Assembly: GCA_963787425.1 (NCBI GenBank)
Contig: CAWBCV010000001.1
Coordinates: 1,495,379-1,559,378 of the forward strand
DNA: 64,000 bases
Source: AP-15 sp963787425
Lineage (GTDB): Bacteria; Pseudomonadota; Alphaproteobacteria; ATCC43930; CGMCC-115725
Direction of reading: 5' to 3'
Of this stretch, positions 16,832-25,877 are shown piece after piece (positions within the stretch are counted from its first letter, which is position 1; the number at the start of each line of letters is the position of its first letter). The notes under the pieces are model-generated. The model did no database searches. It worked only from the letters and a program-made list of their open reading frames with translations, and had not been told where the DNA came from. A program made the position numbers and the translations under genes.

Positions 16832-18829
16832 TTATACGTCGAGATCGCGGGCGAAGCGGGCGTTTTTCTGGATGTAGTCGAAGCGCAGCTCGGGACGCCG
16901 GCCCATCAGCGTTTCGACCAAGGCTTTGGTGCGTTCGAATTCCTCGGCCGGCAATTCGATCGCTGCGGGATCGGGTTTCGCCGGCAGAGTCACCCTCAGC
17001 AATGTGCGGTGCGCCGGGTCCATCGTCGTCGCCTTTAGATAACGCGCCGGCATTTCACCGAGACCCTTGAACCGGCTGATTTCGATCTTGCCGCGGCCAT
17101 TGAAGGCGCTGTGCAGCAATTCCTCGCGATGCGCATCGTCCCGCGCGTAATGGGTAACGTCGCCCTGCGTTAGCCTGTAGAGCGGCGGCAACGCCAGGAA
17201 GAGGTGGCCGTTTTCGACCAACTTTGGCATCTCGCGAAAGAAGAATGTCATCAGCAGCGAGGCAATGTGCGCGCCGTCGACATCGGCGTCGGTCATGATG
17301 ATGACGCGCTCGTAGCGCAAGCCCTCCTCGCGGTAATGCGGTCCCGAGCCGGCGCCGAGCGCCAGGATGATGTCCGACAGCTCCTGGTTGGCGCGCATCT
17401 TGTCGGCCGAGGCGCTCGCCACGTTGAGGATCTTGCCGCGCAACGGGAGGATCGCCTGGGTCTCGCGGTCGCGCGCCTGCTTAGCCGAGCCGCCGGCGCT
17501 GTCGCCCTCGACGAGAAAAATCTCCGTTCCGGCGGCGCTGTCGCGGCTGCAATCGGCGAGCTTGCCGGGGAGCCGCAGTTTGCGGGTCGCGCTCTTGCGC
17601 GCCAGCTCGCGCTGCTGCCGCCGCTGTCTGGCGTTCCTCCGCGCGTTCGGCGATGCGCTCGAGAAGCACCCGTGCGGTCGCCGGATCGGCGCTCAGCCAA
17701 TGGTCGAAATGATCCTTGACGGCACTCTCGACCAGCCTCGTCGCCTCGGCAGAGGCCAGCCTCTCCTTGGTCTGGCCCTGGAATTGGGGGTCCCGGATGA
17801 ACAATGACAGCAGCATCGCCGCGCCGCTCGTAACGTCTTCGCCGGTGGCCTGGGCGATGCGGCGGTTGCCGGCGAGCTCGCCATAGCCTTTGACGGCGCG
17901 CAACAGAGCGCTCCTCAGCCCCGCCTCGTGAGTGCCGCCCTCGGGGGTCGGGATGGTATTGCAATAGGAGTGGCTGAACCCCTCCTGCTCGTCCTCGGGC
18001 CAGGCGACTGCCCACTCCACGCCGCCGCCTTCCGCAAAGTCGATTTGCCCGACAAACGGCCGGGGCGTCAACATGGGGTGGCCGTCGAGGCTCGCCGCCA
18101 GGAAATCGCCGAGCCCGCCGGGGAAGTGGAGCCTCGCCTCGGCCGGGACGCCTTCCGGGCGCGGCACGGAAGGGTCGCAGCTCCAGCGAATTTCGAGACC
18201 GCGGAACAGATAGGCCTTGGAACGCGCCATGCGGTAAAGCGTCGCCGGGCGAAAGCCGAGCTCACCGAAAATTTCCGGGTCGGGGTGGAAGCGCACCGTC
18301 GTGCCGCGCCTGTTGTGCACCGGCCCGCGGTCCACCAGGCTGGTCTTCGGTATTCCCCGACGATAGCTCTGGCTCCACAGCCGGCGGTCGCGCGCGACCT
18401 CGACCTCGAACTCGTCCGCGAGCGCATTGACGACCGAGACGCCGACGCCGTGCAGACCGCCCGACGTCCGATAGGCCTCCCCCCGAATTTGCCGCCCGAA
18501 TGGAGGGTCGTCAGGATCACTTCGAGGGCTGATTTGTCCGGGAAGCGCGGATGCGGATCGACCGGGATTCCGCGGCCGTTATCACGGACAGTGACCCAGT
18601 TGCCGACGCCAAGCTCGATCTCGATGCGGGTGGCATGGCCGGCGACCGCCTCGTCCATTGCATTGTCGAGGATTTCGGCCACGAGATGATGGAGCCCGCG
18701 CTCGTCGGCGCCGCCGACATACATGCCGGGGCGGCGGCGAACCGGCTCCAGCCCTTCCAGAACCTCGATGTCCTTGGCGGAATAGCTGTCGTCGGGTTTC
18801 GCGGGCGGCGTATCGAAGAGATCAGGCAT
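16832..18829 (-). CDS. parE: DNA topoisomerase IV subunit B, with two apparent frameshifts
   Basis: The ATPase subunit of topoisomerase IV, needed for chromosome decatenation. Motifs in order: GHKL ATPase Asn (AEILDNAMDEAV), DNGRGIPVD, then the transducer region, TOPRIM motifs VEGDSAGGSAK and TDADVDGAHIASL, and the C-terminal RFKGLGEM. ParE rather than GyrB is indicated by the short length (about 665 residues) and the family wording. One break lies at about 18483, where six G replace the seven needed to keep GGKFGGEAYRTSGGLHG in frame. A second lies near 17640, before the ELARKSATRKLRLPGKL region. Because the gene should be essential, these are best read as sequence errors. The total length remains divisible by three. 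Confidence 0.9.
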
Positions 18830-19017
18830 GGCGCGAATATACGGAGGGCTGGCGTTCCCGCAAGCAGGATCAGGTATGGAGTGCTTTTATCACCACAAGA
18901 TATTGGACAGAGCTTTGACGGATCGAGCTGTTTGACAGAGCTATTCGGGCCGATCCTCAGCGGCCCATTAGGAGGGGCGACGGAGGGAACTCTCGCAGAG
19001 CTGGCGGATTTACGCTT

Positions 19018-19239
19018 ATGATGACCCCGGCGATGATGACCAACGAGCGCAAGATTTGGGAAGCGGTACTGCTTCTCGTTCGCCGGCACGGCGCTGCCGC
19101 GGCGGAAATCGCGCACCGCGAGGCGCAGCGCCTGCGCAGCGACGATGACGAGCTGACCTGCGTCGTGTGGTGTTGGATCGCCCGCTCGACCGCGGAATTG
19201 CTGCGTCCCATCCCCGGCGAAGACGAGCGGGTGCACTGA
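19018..19239 (+). CDS. Small conserved hypothetical protein
   Basis: A 73-residue protein (MTNERKIWEAVLLLVRRHG near its start, then AAAEIAHREAQRLRSDDDE). It resembles short helical proteins seen in alphaproteobacteria in which a W-x-x-A-x-x-L-x-x-x-H-G pattern precedes an Ala-rich helix and a second W-x-x-I-A-R helix. No catalytic motif, signal or membrane segment is seen. It lies between parE (opposite strand) and msrB. Function unknown. The coding pattern is good but short length limits certainty. Confidence 0.6.
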   Translation: MMTPAMMTNERKIWEAVLLLVRRHGAAAAEIAHREAQRLRSDDDELTCVVWCWIARSTAELLRPIPGEDERVH

Positions 19240-19331
19240 ATTCCCGCAGCCGTTTGCCTGCCGGCCCCTTCACGGGAGGCGCGGGCGATGCGATATTCGA
19301 TCGGTCGTATTTCGAGTCCGAAAGGAAGGGC

Positions 19332-19820
19332 ATGGCAGAGGGTCTTTTCGGCCGCTTGAGCGGTCGCGGACATTCCCCGGGGAAGTCATTTCCGGTTGCG
19401 CTGAGCGAGGAGGAGTGGCGGGGTAAGCTGTCTGCGGCGCAATACCGGGTCTTGCGGGAGCACGGCACCGAACGCGCCGGATCGAGCCCGCTCGACAAGC
19501 AATACGGCCCCGGGGTCTATCACTGCGCCGGGTGCGGTCAGCCGCTTTTCTCTTCGGACGCCAAGTTCGACAGTCGCACCGGATGGCCGAGCTTTTGGGT
19601 GCCGCTCGACGAGGCGGTCGAAACCGAGACCGACCGCAGCCTTTTCATGACGCGAACCGAGGTCCATTGCAGCCGCTGCGGCGGCCATATCGGGCACGTT
19701 TTCGACGACGGTCCGGAGCCGACCGGCCAGCGCTACTGCATGAACGGCGTGTCGCTCGACTTTCACCCCGGAGAGACGCCGCCGGCAACCGGCGGAAGCG
19801 AGCCCGGGAAGAGCGCTTGA
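19332..19820 (+). CDS. msrB: Peptide-methionine (R)-S-oxide reductase
   Basis: A 162-residue MsrB that reduces the R epimer of methionine sulfoxide in proteins. Both zinc-binding CxxC pairs are present (YHCAGCGQPLF and VHCSRCGGHIGHVFDDG), as is the catalytic cysteine in GQRYCMNGVSLDF. The TGWPSFW motif is also intact. No signal peptide is seen, so it is cytoplasmic. The ATG is chosen because AAAGGAAGGG precedes it. The resolving cysteine is not obvious outside these motifs. Confidence 0.95.
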   Translation: MAEGLFGRLSGRGHSPGKSFPVALSEEEWRGKLSAAQYRVLREHGTERAGSSPLDKQYGPGVYHCAGCGQPLFSSDAKFDSRTGWPSFWVPLDEAVETETDRSLFMTRTEVHCSRCGGHIGHVFDDGPEPTGQRYCMNGVSLDFHPGETPPATGGSEPGKSA

Positions 19821-19877
19821 CACTCCGACGCGAGAGTCTAGCGTCCGTGCGCTGAACTCTCGAAACGGGGAAGACCT

Positions 19878-20492
19878 GTGATCATCGAAATGCGCACTTA
19901 CACGTTGCAGCCGGGAACGGTTGCGACTTTCGAAGAACGCTTCGCCGAGGCGCTGCCGGTGCGGGCGAAGGTGTCGCCGCTCGCCGCTTTTTGGCGCACC
20001 GAAGTGGGGCCCTTGAACCGGGTCATCCATGTTTGGCCCTACGAGAACCTAGAAGAGCGCACCCGGTTGCGCGCCGAGGCTACCAAGCTGCAAGGTTGGC
20101 CGCCCAACACCCGTGAATTCGTCGTCGAGCAGCAAAGCGACATCTACCTCCCGGCGCCGTTCTCGCCAAAGCTCGAACCGCGCCAGCTCGGCAATCTATA
20201 CGAGATCCGCATCTACACCTTCAAGCCGGGCGGCATCCCGGCGACGATCGACCGCTGGAGCACCCATATCGCCGAACGCACCAAGCTGTCGCCTTTGGTA
20301 GGCGCTTGGTATTCCGAGCTCGGCGGCCTCAACAAGTGGTGCCAGGCCTACAAGGATGCGGGCGAGCGTTTCCGCATCCGCGAGGAAGCGAGAGTCGAGG
20401 GCATCTGGCCGCCCAAGGGAGGTCAGCCCGGCATGATGCTCAAGCAGGAGAACATGCTGGTCGTCCCGGCCGCCTTCTCGCCATTGCATTGA
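19878..20492 (+). CDS. NIPSNAP family protein (two ferredoxin-like repeats)
   Basis: A 204-residue protein made of two NIPSNAP/ABM-type alpha-beta domains. The first starts MIIEMRTYTLQPGTVATFEE and the second LYEIRIYTFKPGGIPATIDR at about residue 107, with the usual FWRTEVGPLNRVIHVWPYE and AWYSELGGLNKWCQAYKDA blocks. The start is GTG with GGGGAAG upstream. Bacterial NIPSNAP proteins often sit in catabolic or stress loci, and their biochemical role is unknown. No signal peptide. It follows msrB by 57 bases in the same direction. Confidence 0.88.
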   Translation: MIIEMRTYTLQPGTVATFEERFAEALPVRAKVSPLAAFWRTEVGPLNRVIHVWPYENLEERTRLRAEATKLQGWPPNTREFVVEQQSDIYLPAPFSPKLEPRQLGNLYEIRIYTFKPGGIPATIDRWSTHIAERTKLSPLVGAWYSELGGLNKWCQAYKDAGERFRIREEARVEGIWPPKGGQPGMMLKQENMLVVPAAFSPLH

Positions 20493-20562
20493 GCCGCCGG
20501 CCTGGGGCGGGGCAGCCCGCTCCAGGCCAAGACGGTACGATCATCGGAAGGAGAATAATTCG

Positions 20563-20934
20563 ATGCGCCGCCTGTTGATCGTCGTCGCCTTGCTGGCCTT
20601 CGGGTATACGCTTTTTCCGTCGATGCCTGCAGCCGCCGGGTACGGTGCGATCGCCTGGGACAAGAGCACCGGCAAGTACGGCGCGAGCTGGAACCAGTCG
20701 ACGAAGCAACGCGCCGAGGAAACGGCGCTCGGCGAATGCGGCGCCAGCGGCTGCAAAGTCGTAGGGAGGGTCGGTCCGCGGATGTGCGGCGCGCTCGCGA
20801 CGACCGAGGACGGCAAGCAGGCCGGCGCCGCCTGGCGCAAAGACCGCGAGGCCGCGCGTCTCGACGCCCTGAAAAGCTGCAGCAAGGCGAATGCCGGCGA
20901 ATGCATCGTCCGCGCCACCGATTGCAACAAATAG
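20563..20934 (+). CDS. Secreted DUF4189 protein
   Basis: A 123-residue exported protein. An N-terminal signal peptide (MRRLLIVVALLAFGYTLF, cleavage likely after the PAAA near residue 27) is followed by a DUF4189 domain with the usual YGAIAWDKSTGKYGASWNQ opening and two ALxxC-type cysteine pairs (CGASGCKVV, LKSCSKANAGECIV). Six cysteines suggest disulfides in the periplasm. GGAGAATAATTCG precedes the ATG. Function is unknown for the family. It converges on the substrate-binding protein gene on the other strand with only 27 bases between the stops. Confidence 0.85.
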   Translation: MRRLLIVVALLAFGYTLFPSMPAAAGYGAIAWDKSTGKYGASWNQSTKQRAEETALGECGASGCKVVGRVGPRMCGALATTEDGKQAGAAWRKDREAARLDALKSCSKANAGECIVRATDCNK

Positions 20935-20961
20935 CCGCCGGAGCCCCGAGGACGAGGACGC

Positions 20962-22302
20962 TTACGATCGCGAAAAGCCTTCGATCTCGCTTTCGGCCCA
21001 GCTCATCGCGTCGTCCAAGGATTGGCCCTGTTGCGTCATTTTGGCGATCAATTTCGTTAAAGTCGCCTGCGCAAACATCTGGGTCCCGATCCTCAAGGGG
21101 GCCGGATAGCCCGCAAGGCTCGGGGTCGCATCGTGACGCGGCGGATAGTTGTAGTTAGTGCCCTTCGGCGGACCCTCTTCTTCCCAAATCTTGAAGTCCA
21201 TCCATTTGTCGTAGGGCGGAATATCAAAGCCGACGCTGGCGGTGACCAGCTTTTCCTGCACCGGACGGGTCATCAGATACACCAGCAAGCTTTTTGCCGC
21301 CGAGACATTCTTTGAGAAATTCCAGACCGCCCAGAAATACGGGTTGCATGGGTCATAGCGGCCCTGCGGCCCCTTCGGCGAATGGAAGGTCCACAATTGC
21401 TCGGCGACCTTCGGCTGGTCGCGCTTCGCGACCGCATAGGCACTGGGCGGGTTAAAAACCAGCGCGCTTTTGCCGGAAATCAGCGCCTTGTTATTCGACG
21501 CGTTGTCATAGGCATAGACATCACCCTCGAGGGATTGCGAGAGCTGCTTGAAGAATTCGAGCGCCTGACGAGTCGCGTCGGTCTTGACCGTGATATTGCC
21601 TTTATCGTCGACGAGGTCGGCGCCAAAGCTGTGAAATACCGCGCCGGCCATATTGATCGCGTCGGTGCAGGCGCTGAGCCCGAGGCCAAAAGAGTGACCC
21701 GCCTTGAAGCACTTCTCGGCGGCCTTTAGGAAATTGGTCCACTCCCAGGTCTCGACCAGTTCCTTGTCGGGCGGAGCGCCGGCCGGATACATTTTCTGGA
21801 CGTCGAGCCCGACATATTCCTTCATGTAGTCGATGCGGGCGCAAGGCGGTAGCGAACCGTTGCCGTAGCTGGTCGGCACAGCCATCCAATGGCCGTAAAT
21901 TTTGCCGGTGTACTCTGAGGCCTGCGCGACCGGGCCGTACTCCTTGATGACCGGGAGCACGATGTCGTCGACGGGCACGAAATTGTCGGCTTGCGCCGAG
22001 ACGTACCAGGTGCGCAGCCCCATCATGTCGTGACCGGCCTTGGCCTGGCCTTCCGCCATTAGGGTGAGCAGATCCTTGTCGCCGTTCGAAGTGATCAAGT
22101 CGACATTGAGGTCGACCTTTTCCTTCGCCGCCCATTCGGCGCAATTCTTTTTCAACTCCTCGGCCGCGCCGGGAACCCAATGGTCCCAGACGCCAAATGA
22201 GAGCCTGCCGGCGGCGTAGGCGCCGTGCACGAAGGGAGCAGTGAGCGCCGTCGCCGCCGTCGTCTGCAATACCGCGCGCCGAGTCAGCAATGTCCGATTC
22301 AT
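20962..22302 (-). CDS. ABC transporter substrate-binding protein (sugar-type), Tat-exported
   Basis: A 446-residue extracellular solute-binding protein. The N terminus MNRTLLTRRAVLQTTAATAL is a twin-arginine signal ending near GAYA at about residue 31. The mature protein opens AGRLSFGVWDHWVPGAAEEL, typical of family 1 solute-binding proteins. GAGAGGGATTG precedes the ATG. No permease or ATPase gene is adjacent, so the rest of the transporter must be elsewhere. A closely related but internally inverted copy lies directly upstream (22382-23563), indicating a tandem duplication. The ligand cannot be predicted, as sugar is only the family trend. Confidence 0.88.
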   Translation of the reverse strand: MNRTLLTRRAVLQTTAATALTAPFVHGAYAAGRLSFGVWDHWVPGAAEELKKNCAEWAAKEKVDLNVDLITSNGDKDLLTLMAEGQAKAGHDMMGLRTWYVSAQADNFVPVDDIVLPVIKEYGPVAQASEYTGKIYGHWMAVPTSYGNGSLPPCARIDYMKEYVGLDVQKMYPAGAPPDKELVETWEWTNFLKAAEKCFKAGHSFGLGLSACTDAINMAGAVFHSFGADLVDDKGNITVKTDATRQALEFFKQLSQSLEGDVYAYDNASNNKALISGKSALVFNPPSAYAVAKRDQPKVAEQLWTFHSPKGPQGRYDPCNPYFWAVWNFSKNVSAAKSLLVYLMTRPVQEKLVTASVGFDIPPYDKWMDFKIWEEEGPPKGTNYNYPPRHDATPSLAGYPAPLRIGTQMFAQATLTKLIAKMTQQGQSLDDAMSWAESEIEGFSRS

Positions 22303-22381
22303 CAATCCCTCTCTGATTTGGTCTTTGTCGCCGGCCCGCAGCGTCCGCAACTCTCCGCTTAGCACAGCTGCGCTAATTCGC

Positions 22382-23563
22382 CTATGTTCGCGAGAAGCCC
22401 TCGAGCTCGGATTGCGCGTAGTCGATCGCCGCATCGATCGACTGCCCTTCCTGGGTGCATTTTGCGATCATCTTGCACATCGTGCCCTGCGAATACATCT
22501 GGACCCCGATCTTGGGCGGCGCCGGGTAGCCGGTGACCGATACGATCGTGTCGGGCTTCGGCGGGAAGTTGTAGAGCGTCCCTTTGGGCGGTTCCGCTTC
22601 CGCCCAGACGGCGAAGTCATGGAGCTTTTGGAACTGTGGAACGTCATAGCCTTGGCTCGCATTTACCAGCTTTTCGACCGAAGAGCGGGTCGACAAGTAA
22701 CCCAACAGGCTCTTCGCCGCCGGCCGTTGCCGCACCCTTCGTGCGCGGCGCGTTGCCGCGGGCAAACTCTCCTGCGGCTTCTGGGACCAATGGGTCCCGA
22801 CCGCGACCGCTCCTCTGGAACAGCTCTGCCGGGAATGGGCGGCAAAGGAAAAGGTCGACATCACCGTCGATTTCATCACGTCGAACGGTGACAAGGACCT
22901 CTTGACGATGGCCGCCGAGGCGCAAGCTAAATCCGGCCACGACGTATTGCAATTCACCAGCTGGTACGCGACTGGCCAGGCCGAGAACTTGGAACCGGTC
23001 GACGATGTCGTTAATGCGATCATTGCGCAGAACGGCAGTCCGACCAAAGCCGCGGAATATCTGGGAAAGTCCGACGGTCACTGGATTGCCGTCCCGACCG
23101 GGTACGGCAGCACGCTATCGCCGCCCTGCGCGCGCATCGACCTGATGAAGCAATTGACAGGGCTCGACGTCACCAAGATGTACCCGGCGGCCGCGCCGCC
23201 CGACCAACAGCTCGCCGACAATTGGACCTGGGCCTTCTTTCTCGATGCAGCCGAGAAATGCTTCAAGGGTGGTTATCCGTTTGGGATGCCCATGAGCACC
23301 ACTCCCCGATGCCGTCAACTGGGTCGGCACGATGTTTGCCGCGCACGGCGTCCGCTTGGTCGATGAAGAAGGCAATATTACCGTCAAATCGGATGGCACC
23401 AGGCAGGTGCTCGAATGGTGCCAGAAGGCTGTGCCGTTTTTCCCGCCGACGGTTTTTGCGTGGAACGACGCCTCGAACAACAAAGCGCTGATTTCCGGAC
23501 AGAGCCGGTCGAAGCAAGTGCCGCGGTCTTCAAGACCGTGCGGCGTGTCAGCACCGATGTCAT
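22382..23563 (-). pseudogene. Paralogous ABC substrate-binding protein, central segment inverted
   Basis: A second substrate-binding protein gene has its middle turned around. On the minus strand 23563-23508 encodes a Tat signal (MTSVLTRRTVLKTAALASTG). On the plus strand about 22722-23507 encodes the body, from APFVRGA and KLSCGFWDQWVP to NDASNNKALISGQS. On the minus strand 22722-22382 encodes the C terminus (AKSLLGYLSTRSSVEKLV to SELEGFSRT). Flipping the central 0.79 kb joins signal and body sensibly. About 60 residues between ALISGQS and AKSLLGYL, present in the intact paralogue, are missing. Inside the inverted part there are also one-base breaks near 22758 and at a CCCC run near 23311. 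CCGG lies at both junctions. It cannot make a normal product as sequenced. Confidence 0.82.
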
Positions 23564-23603
23564 ACAGGTCCCTCGACGGTTTGTGCCGGTTACTGGCTGA
23601 GTT

Positions 23604-24341
23604 TCAGTAGATGTGCTGTCCGCCGTTGACAAAGATCTCCGTCGCCGTGACGTAGGCGGCGTCCTCGCTGCACAGGAAGAAGATCGTGCCCGCGACGTCT
23701 TCGGGGTCGCCGATCCGGTTGAGCGGAATGCGGGGCAGCAGCGAGGCGGTCTCCGGTGACAGCATCGCGGTCTTGATCTCGCCGGGAGCAACGGCATTGA
23801 CCCGGACGCCGAGCCGGGCGAATTCGGCGGCCATCTCGCGCGTCAATGCCGACAGTGCCGCCTTCGATGTTGCATAGGCCGACCCCGCAAATGGATGCAC
23901 TACGTGGCCGGCGATCGAGGTGACGTTGACGATCGCCCCCCTGCCCTGCGCCAGCGCGGTCGAGAAGGCGCGCGACAGGATCAGGGGCACGAAAAAATTC
24001 AGGTGAAACACCGCGTGCCAAGCTTCGATATCGCTGTTGAGACATTCGAGCCGTTCTTTGGTCGGCGATTTAGGCGACACGCCGGCATTATTGACGAGCG
24101 CGTGCAGCGGTCCGTCGAGCGACTCCCCCGCCGCGGCGACGAAGCGGTCGAGATCCCCAGGGTCTCCGAGATCGGCAGTGATGTGATGGGTCCAGTTCGG
24201 GTCGCGCTTGCACTCCTCCGGCACCGCTTCCCGTGAGCAGGTGATGATCCGCCACTGGGCGTCGCTAAAGCGCTTGACTGTGGCGTGGCCAATCCCACGG
24301 CTCGCCCCGGTCAACAGCAACACCTTTCTTCCGGTGCTCAT
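23604..24341 (-). CDS. SDR family NAD(P)-dependent oxidoreductase
   Basis: A 245-residue classical short-chain dehydrogenase. It shows the cofactor motif VLLLTGASRGIGHATV, the structural NNAG (HALVNNAGVSP), the catalytic Ser in IVNVTSIAGH and the YxxxK pair in AGSAYATSKAALSAL, and ends with EIFVNGGQHIY. Its ATG overlaps the stop of the upstream cation efflux gene by four bases (ATGA), so the two are cotranscribed. The substrate is unknown. The absence of an acidic residue right after the first beta strand is compatible with NADP. Confidence 0.92.
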   Translation of the reverse strand: MSTGRKVLLLTGASRGIGHATVKRFSDAQWRIITCSREAVPEECKRDPNWTHHITADLGDPGDLDRFVAAAGESLDGPLHALVNNAGVSPKSPTKERLECLNSDIEAWHAVFHLNFFVPLILSRAFSTALAQGRGAIVNVTSIAGHVVHPFAGSAYATSKAALSALTREMAAEFARLGVRVNAVAPGEIKTAMLSPETASLLPRIPLNRIGDPEDVAGTIFFLCSEDAAYVTATEIFVNGGQHIY

Positions 24342-25282
24342 CGCGCGCCTACCCGTCGCGGAAAACTGGACCGCGGCTCCTCGATCCCCTCCGGGTCCTG
24401 GTGGATGATGACTTCCGCATGGGGATAGGCGGCACGCAGTTCGGCCTCGACCTCGTCGGAGATTTCGTGCGCCCGGATGAGGCTCAGCCCCCCGTCCATT
24501 TCGATGTGGAGCTGGATGAAGGCCGTCGGCCCGGCGACCCTCGTGCGCAGATCATGTGCGGCGACCACATCAGGATGTGACTGCGCAATGCCACGGATCT
24601 TCTCCCGCTCCTCGTCGGGCAGCTCGTGGTCCATCAGCTGGAACAACGAGAGGCGAGCCAGCCTCACGGCCGAGTAGACGATCCAGATGCCGATCGCCGC
24701 ACCGAAGATCGGGTCGAGCAGCGGAAAATCGAAGATGCTGCCCAGTACAAGCGCCGCAATGACGCTCACATTCAACACGACATCGCTGCGGTAATGCAAT
24801 TCGTCGGCGCTGATCGCAATCGACCCCGTGCGCCGCACGACATGACGCTGATAAGCGACCAGCCCGATCGTCACGATGATCGAAAACACCATGACGACGA
24901 TGCCGGCCGGCGGATTCTCTACGGGAACCGGCCAGATAAGTCGCCGCACCGCCTCGGCGAGCAGCAGCATCGCGCTGCCCGTGATAAATGCCGACTGGCC
25001 GAGCACGGCGAGCGGCTCCGCCTTGCCGTGACCGAAGCGATGCTCACGGTCGGCCGGGCTCATCGCGTGGCGAACCGCGACGAGGTTGACGAGAGACGCA
25101 ACGGCATCGAGCAGCGAGTTGACCAGGCTGGACAGCAGCGCGACCGACCCCGTTTCGAGCCAGGCGGCGAACTTGACCGTGATCAGGACCGCTGCCACCG
25201 CGACCGAGGCATAGGTCGCGATCCGCCGCAGGCGCTCCGACGCCGGCCCATGTATCAGGGGAATAGCCGTTTCCGTCGCCAT
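24338..25282 (-). CDS. Cation diffusion facilitator family transporter (FieF-like)
   Basis: A 314-residue divalent cation/proton antiporter with about six membrane helices and a C-terminal cytoplasmic domain ending in a histidine-containing EVIIHQDPEG metal site. FieF-type motifs are clear: REHRFGHGKAEPLAVL and the HxxxD helix ELHYRSDVVLNV. The first half of transport site A reads SLVNSLLDAVASL, where E. coli FieF has Asp-x3-Asp. Here the first Asp is Asn, which may alter metal preference. It overlaps pdxH upstream (28 bases) and an SDR gene downstream (4 bases), so the three form one operon. Zn, Fe or Co export is possible. Confidence 0.9.
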   Translation of the reverse strand: MATETAIPLIHGPASERLRRIATYASVAVAAVLITVKFAAWLETGSVALLSSLVNSLLDAVASLVNLVAVRHAMSPADREHRFGHGKAEPLAVLGQSAFITGSAMLLLAEAVRRLIWPVPVENPPAGIVVMVFSIIVTIGLVAYQRHVVRRTGSIAISADELHYRSDVVLNVSVIAALVLGSIFDFPLLDPIFGAAIGIWIVYSAVRLARLSLFQLMDHELPDEEREKIRGIAQSHPDVVAAHDLRTRVAGPTAFIQLHIEMDGGLSLIRAHEISDEVEAELRAAYPHAEVIIHQDPEGIEEPRSSFPRRVGAR

Positions 25283-25845
25283 TCTGTCCCTTCGCGAACG
25301 AACAACAGCCTATCATGCAACCGAAACGGCCGTTCCTGCCAGAATTCGATGGAAACCGGCACGACGCGAAACCCGGACCAGCGCGGCGGCCGAGAAACTG
25401 CGCCTGCCGGAAACCGCCGCGCTAACTCTTCTACGCGGCGTTCAAGCTCGGCGCGGCTGGGGAGCGGCTGCGATTGGTCGGAGGCCCAGGCGCCGATCTG
25501 GCTGTCTCGCGGCCGGCTGGCGAAATAGGCGTCCGCCTCCTCGTCTGAGACCAGTTCGATCGGACCCTCGACGCGAACCTGCCGGTTCAGCGACTTCCAC
25601 ATGAAACACAGCGCGGCGTGAGGGTTGGTGAGGAGTTCCTTAGATTTCCGGCTTTCAAGATTGGTGTAGAACACGAAGCCGCGATGATCCAGCCCCTTCA
25701 GGAGCACAGCCCGCGCCGACGGCCTGCTTTCCGACGTGGCAGTCGCCAAGGTCATGGCATGTGCGTTCGGCTCGCCCTGCCAGGCTTCGTCGAGCCACCG
25801 CCGAAACGGCGCGAAGGGCTCGGTTTCGGCTATCTCGTCAATCAT
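25255..25845 (-). CDS. pdxH: Pyridoxamine 5'-phosphate oxidase
   Basis: A 196-residue FMN enzyme that oxidises pyridoxine/pyridoxamine phosphate to PLP. Recognisable blocks are RAVLLKGLDHRGFVFYTN and SRKSKELLTNPHAALCFMW (FMN binding), RQVRVEGPIE, FASRPRDSQIGAWASDQSQP, and the C-terminal FRLHDRLLFVREG with the terminal W-x-x-x-R-L-x-P pattern. The ATG at MIDEIAETEPF gives the family-typical length. It is upstream of the cation efflux and SDR genes with overlap. Confidence 0.93.
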   Translation of the reverse strand: MIDEIAETEPFAPFRRWLDEAWQGEPNAHAMTLATATSESRPSARAVLLKGLDHRGFVFYTNLESRKSKELLTNPHAALCFMWKSLNRQVRVEGPIELVSDEEADAYFASRPRDSQIGAWASDQSQPLPSRAELERRVEELARRFPAGAVSRPPRWSGFRVVPVSIEFWQERPFRLHDRLLFVREGTEWRRKRLFP

Positions 25846-25877
25846 CCCAACTCTCGACTTCGACTGATCGATCCGGT

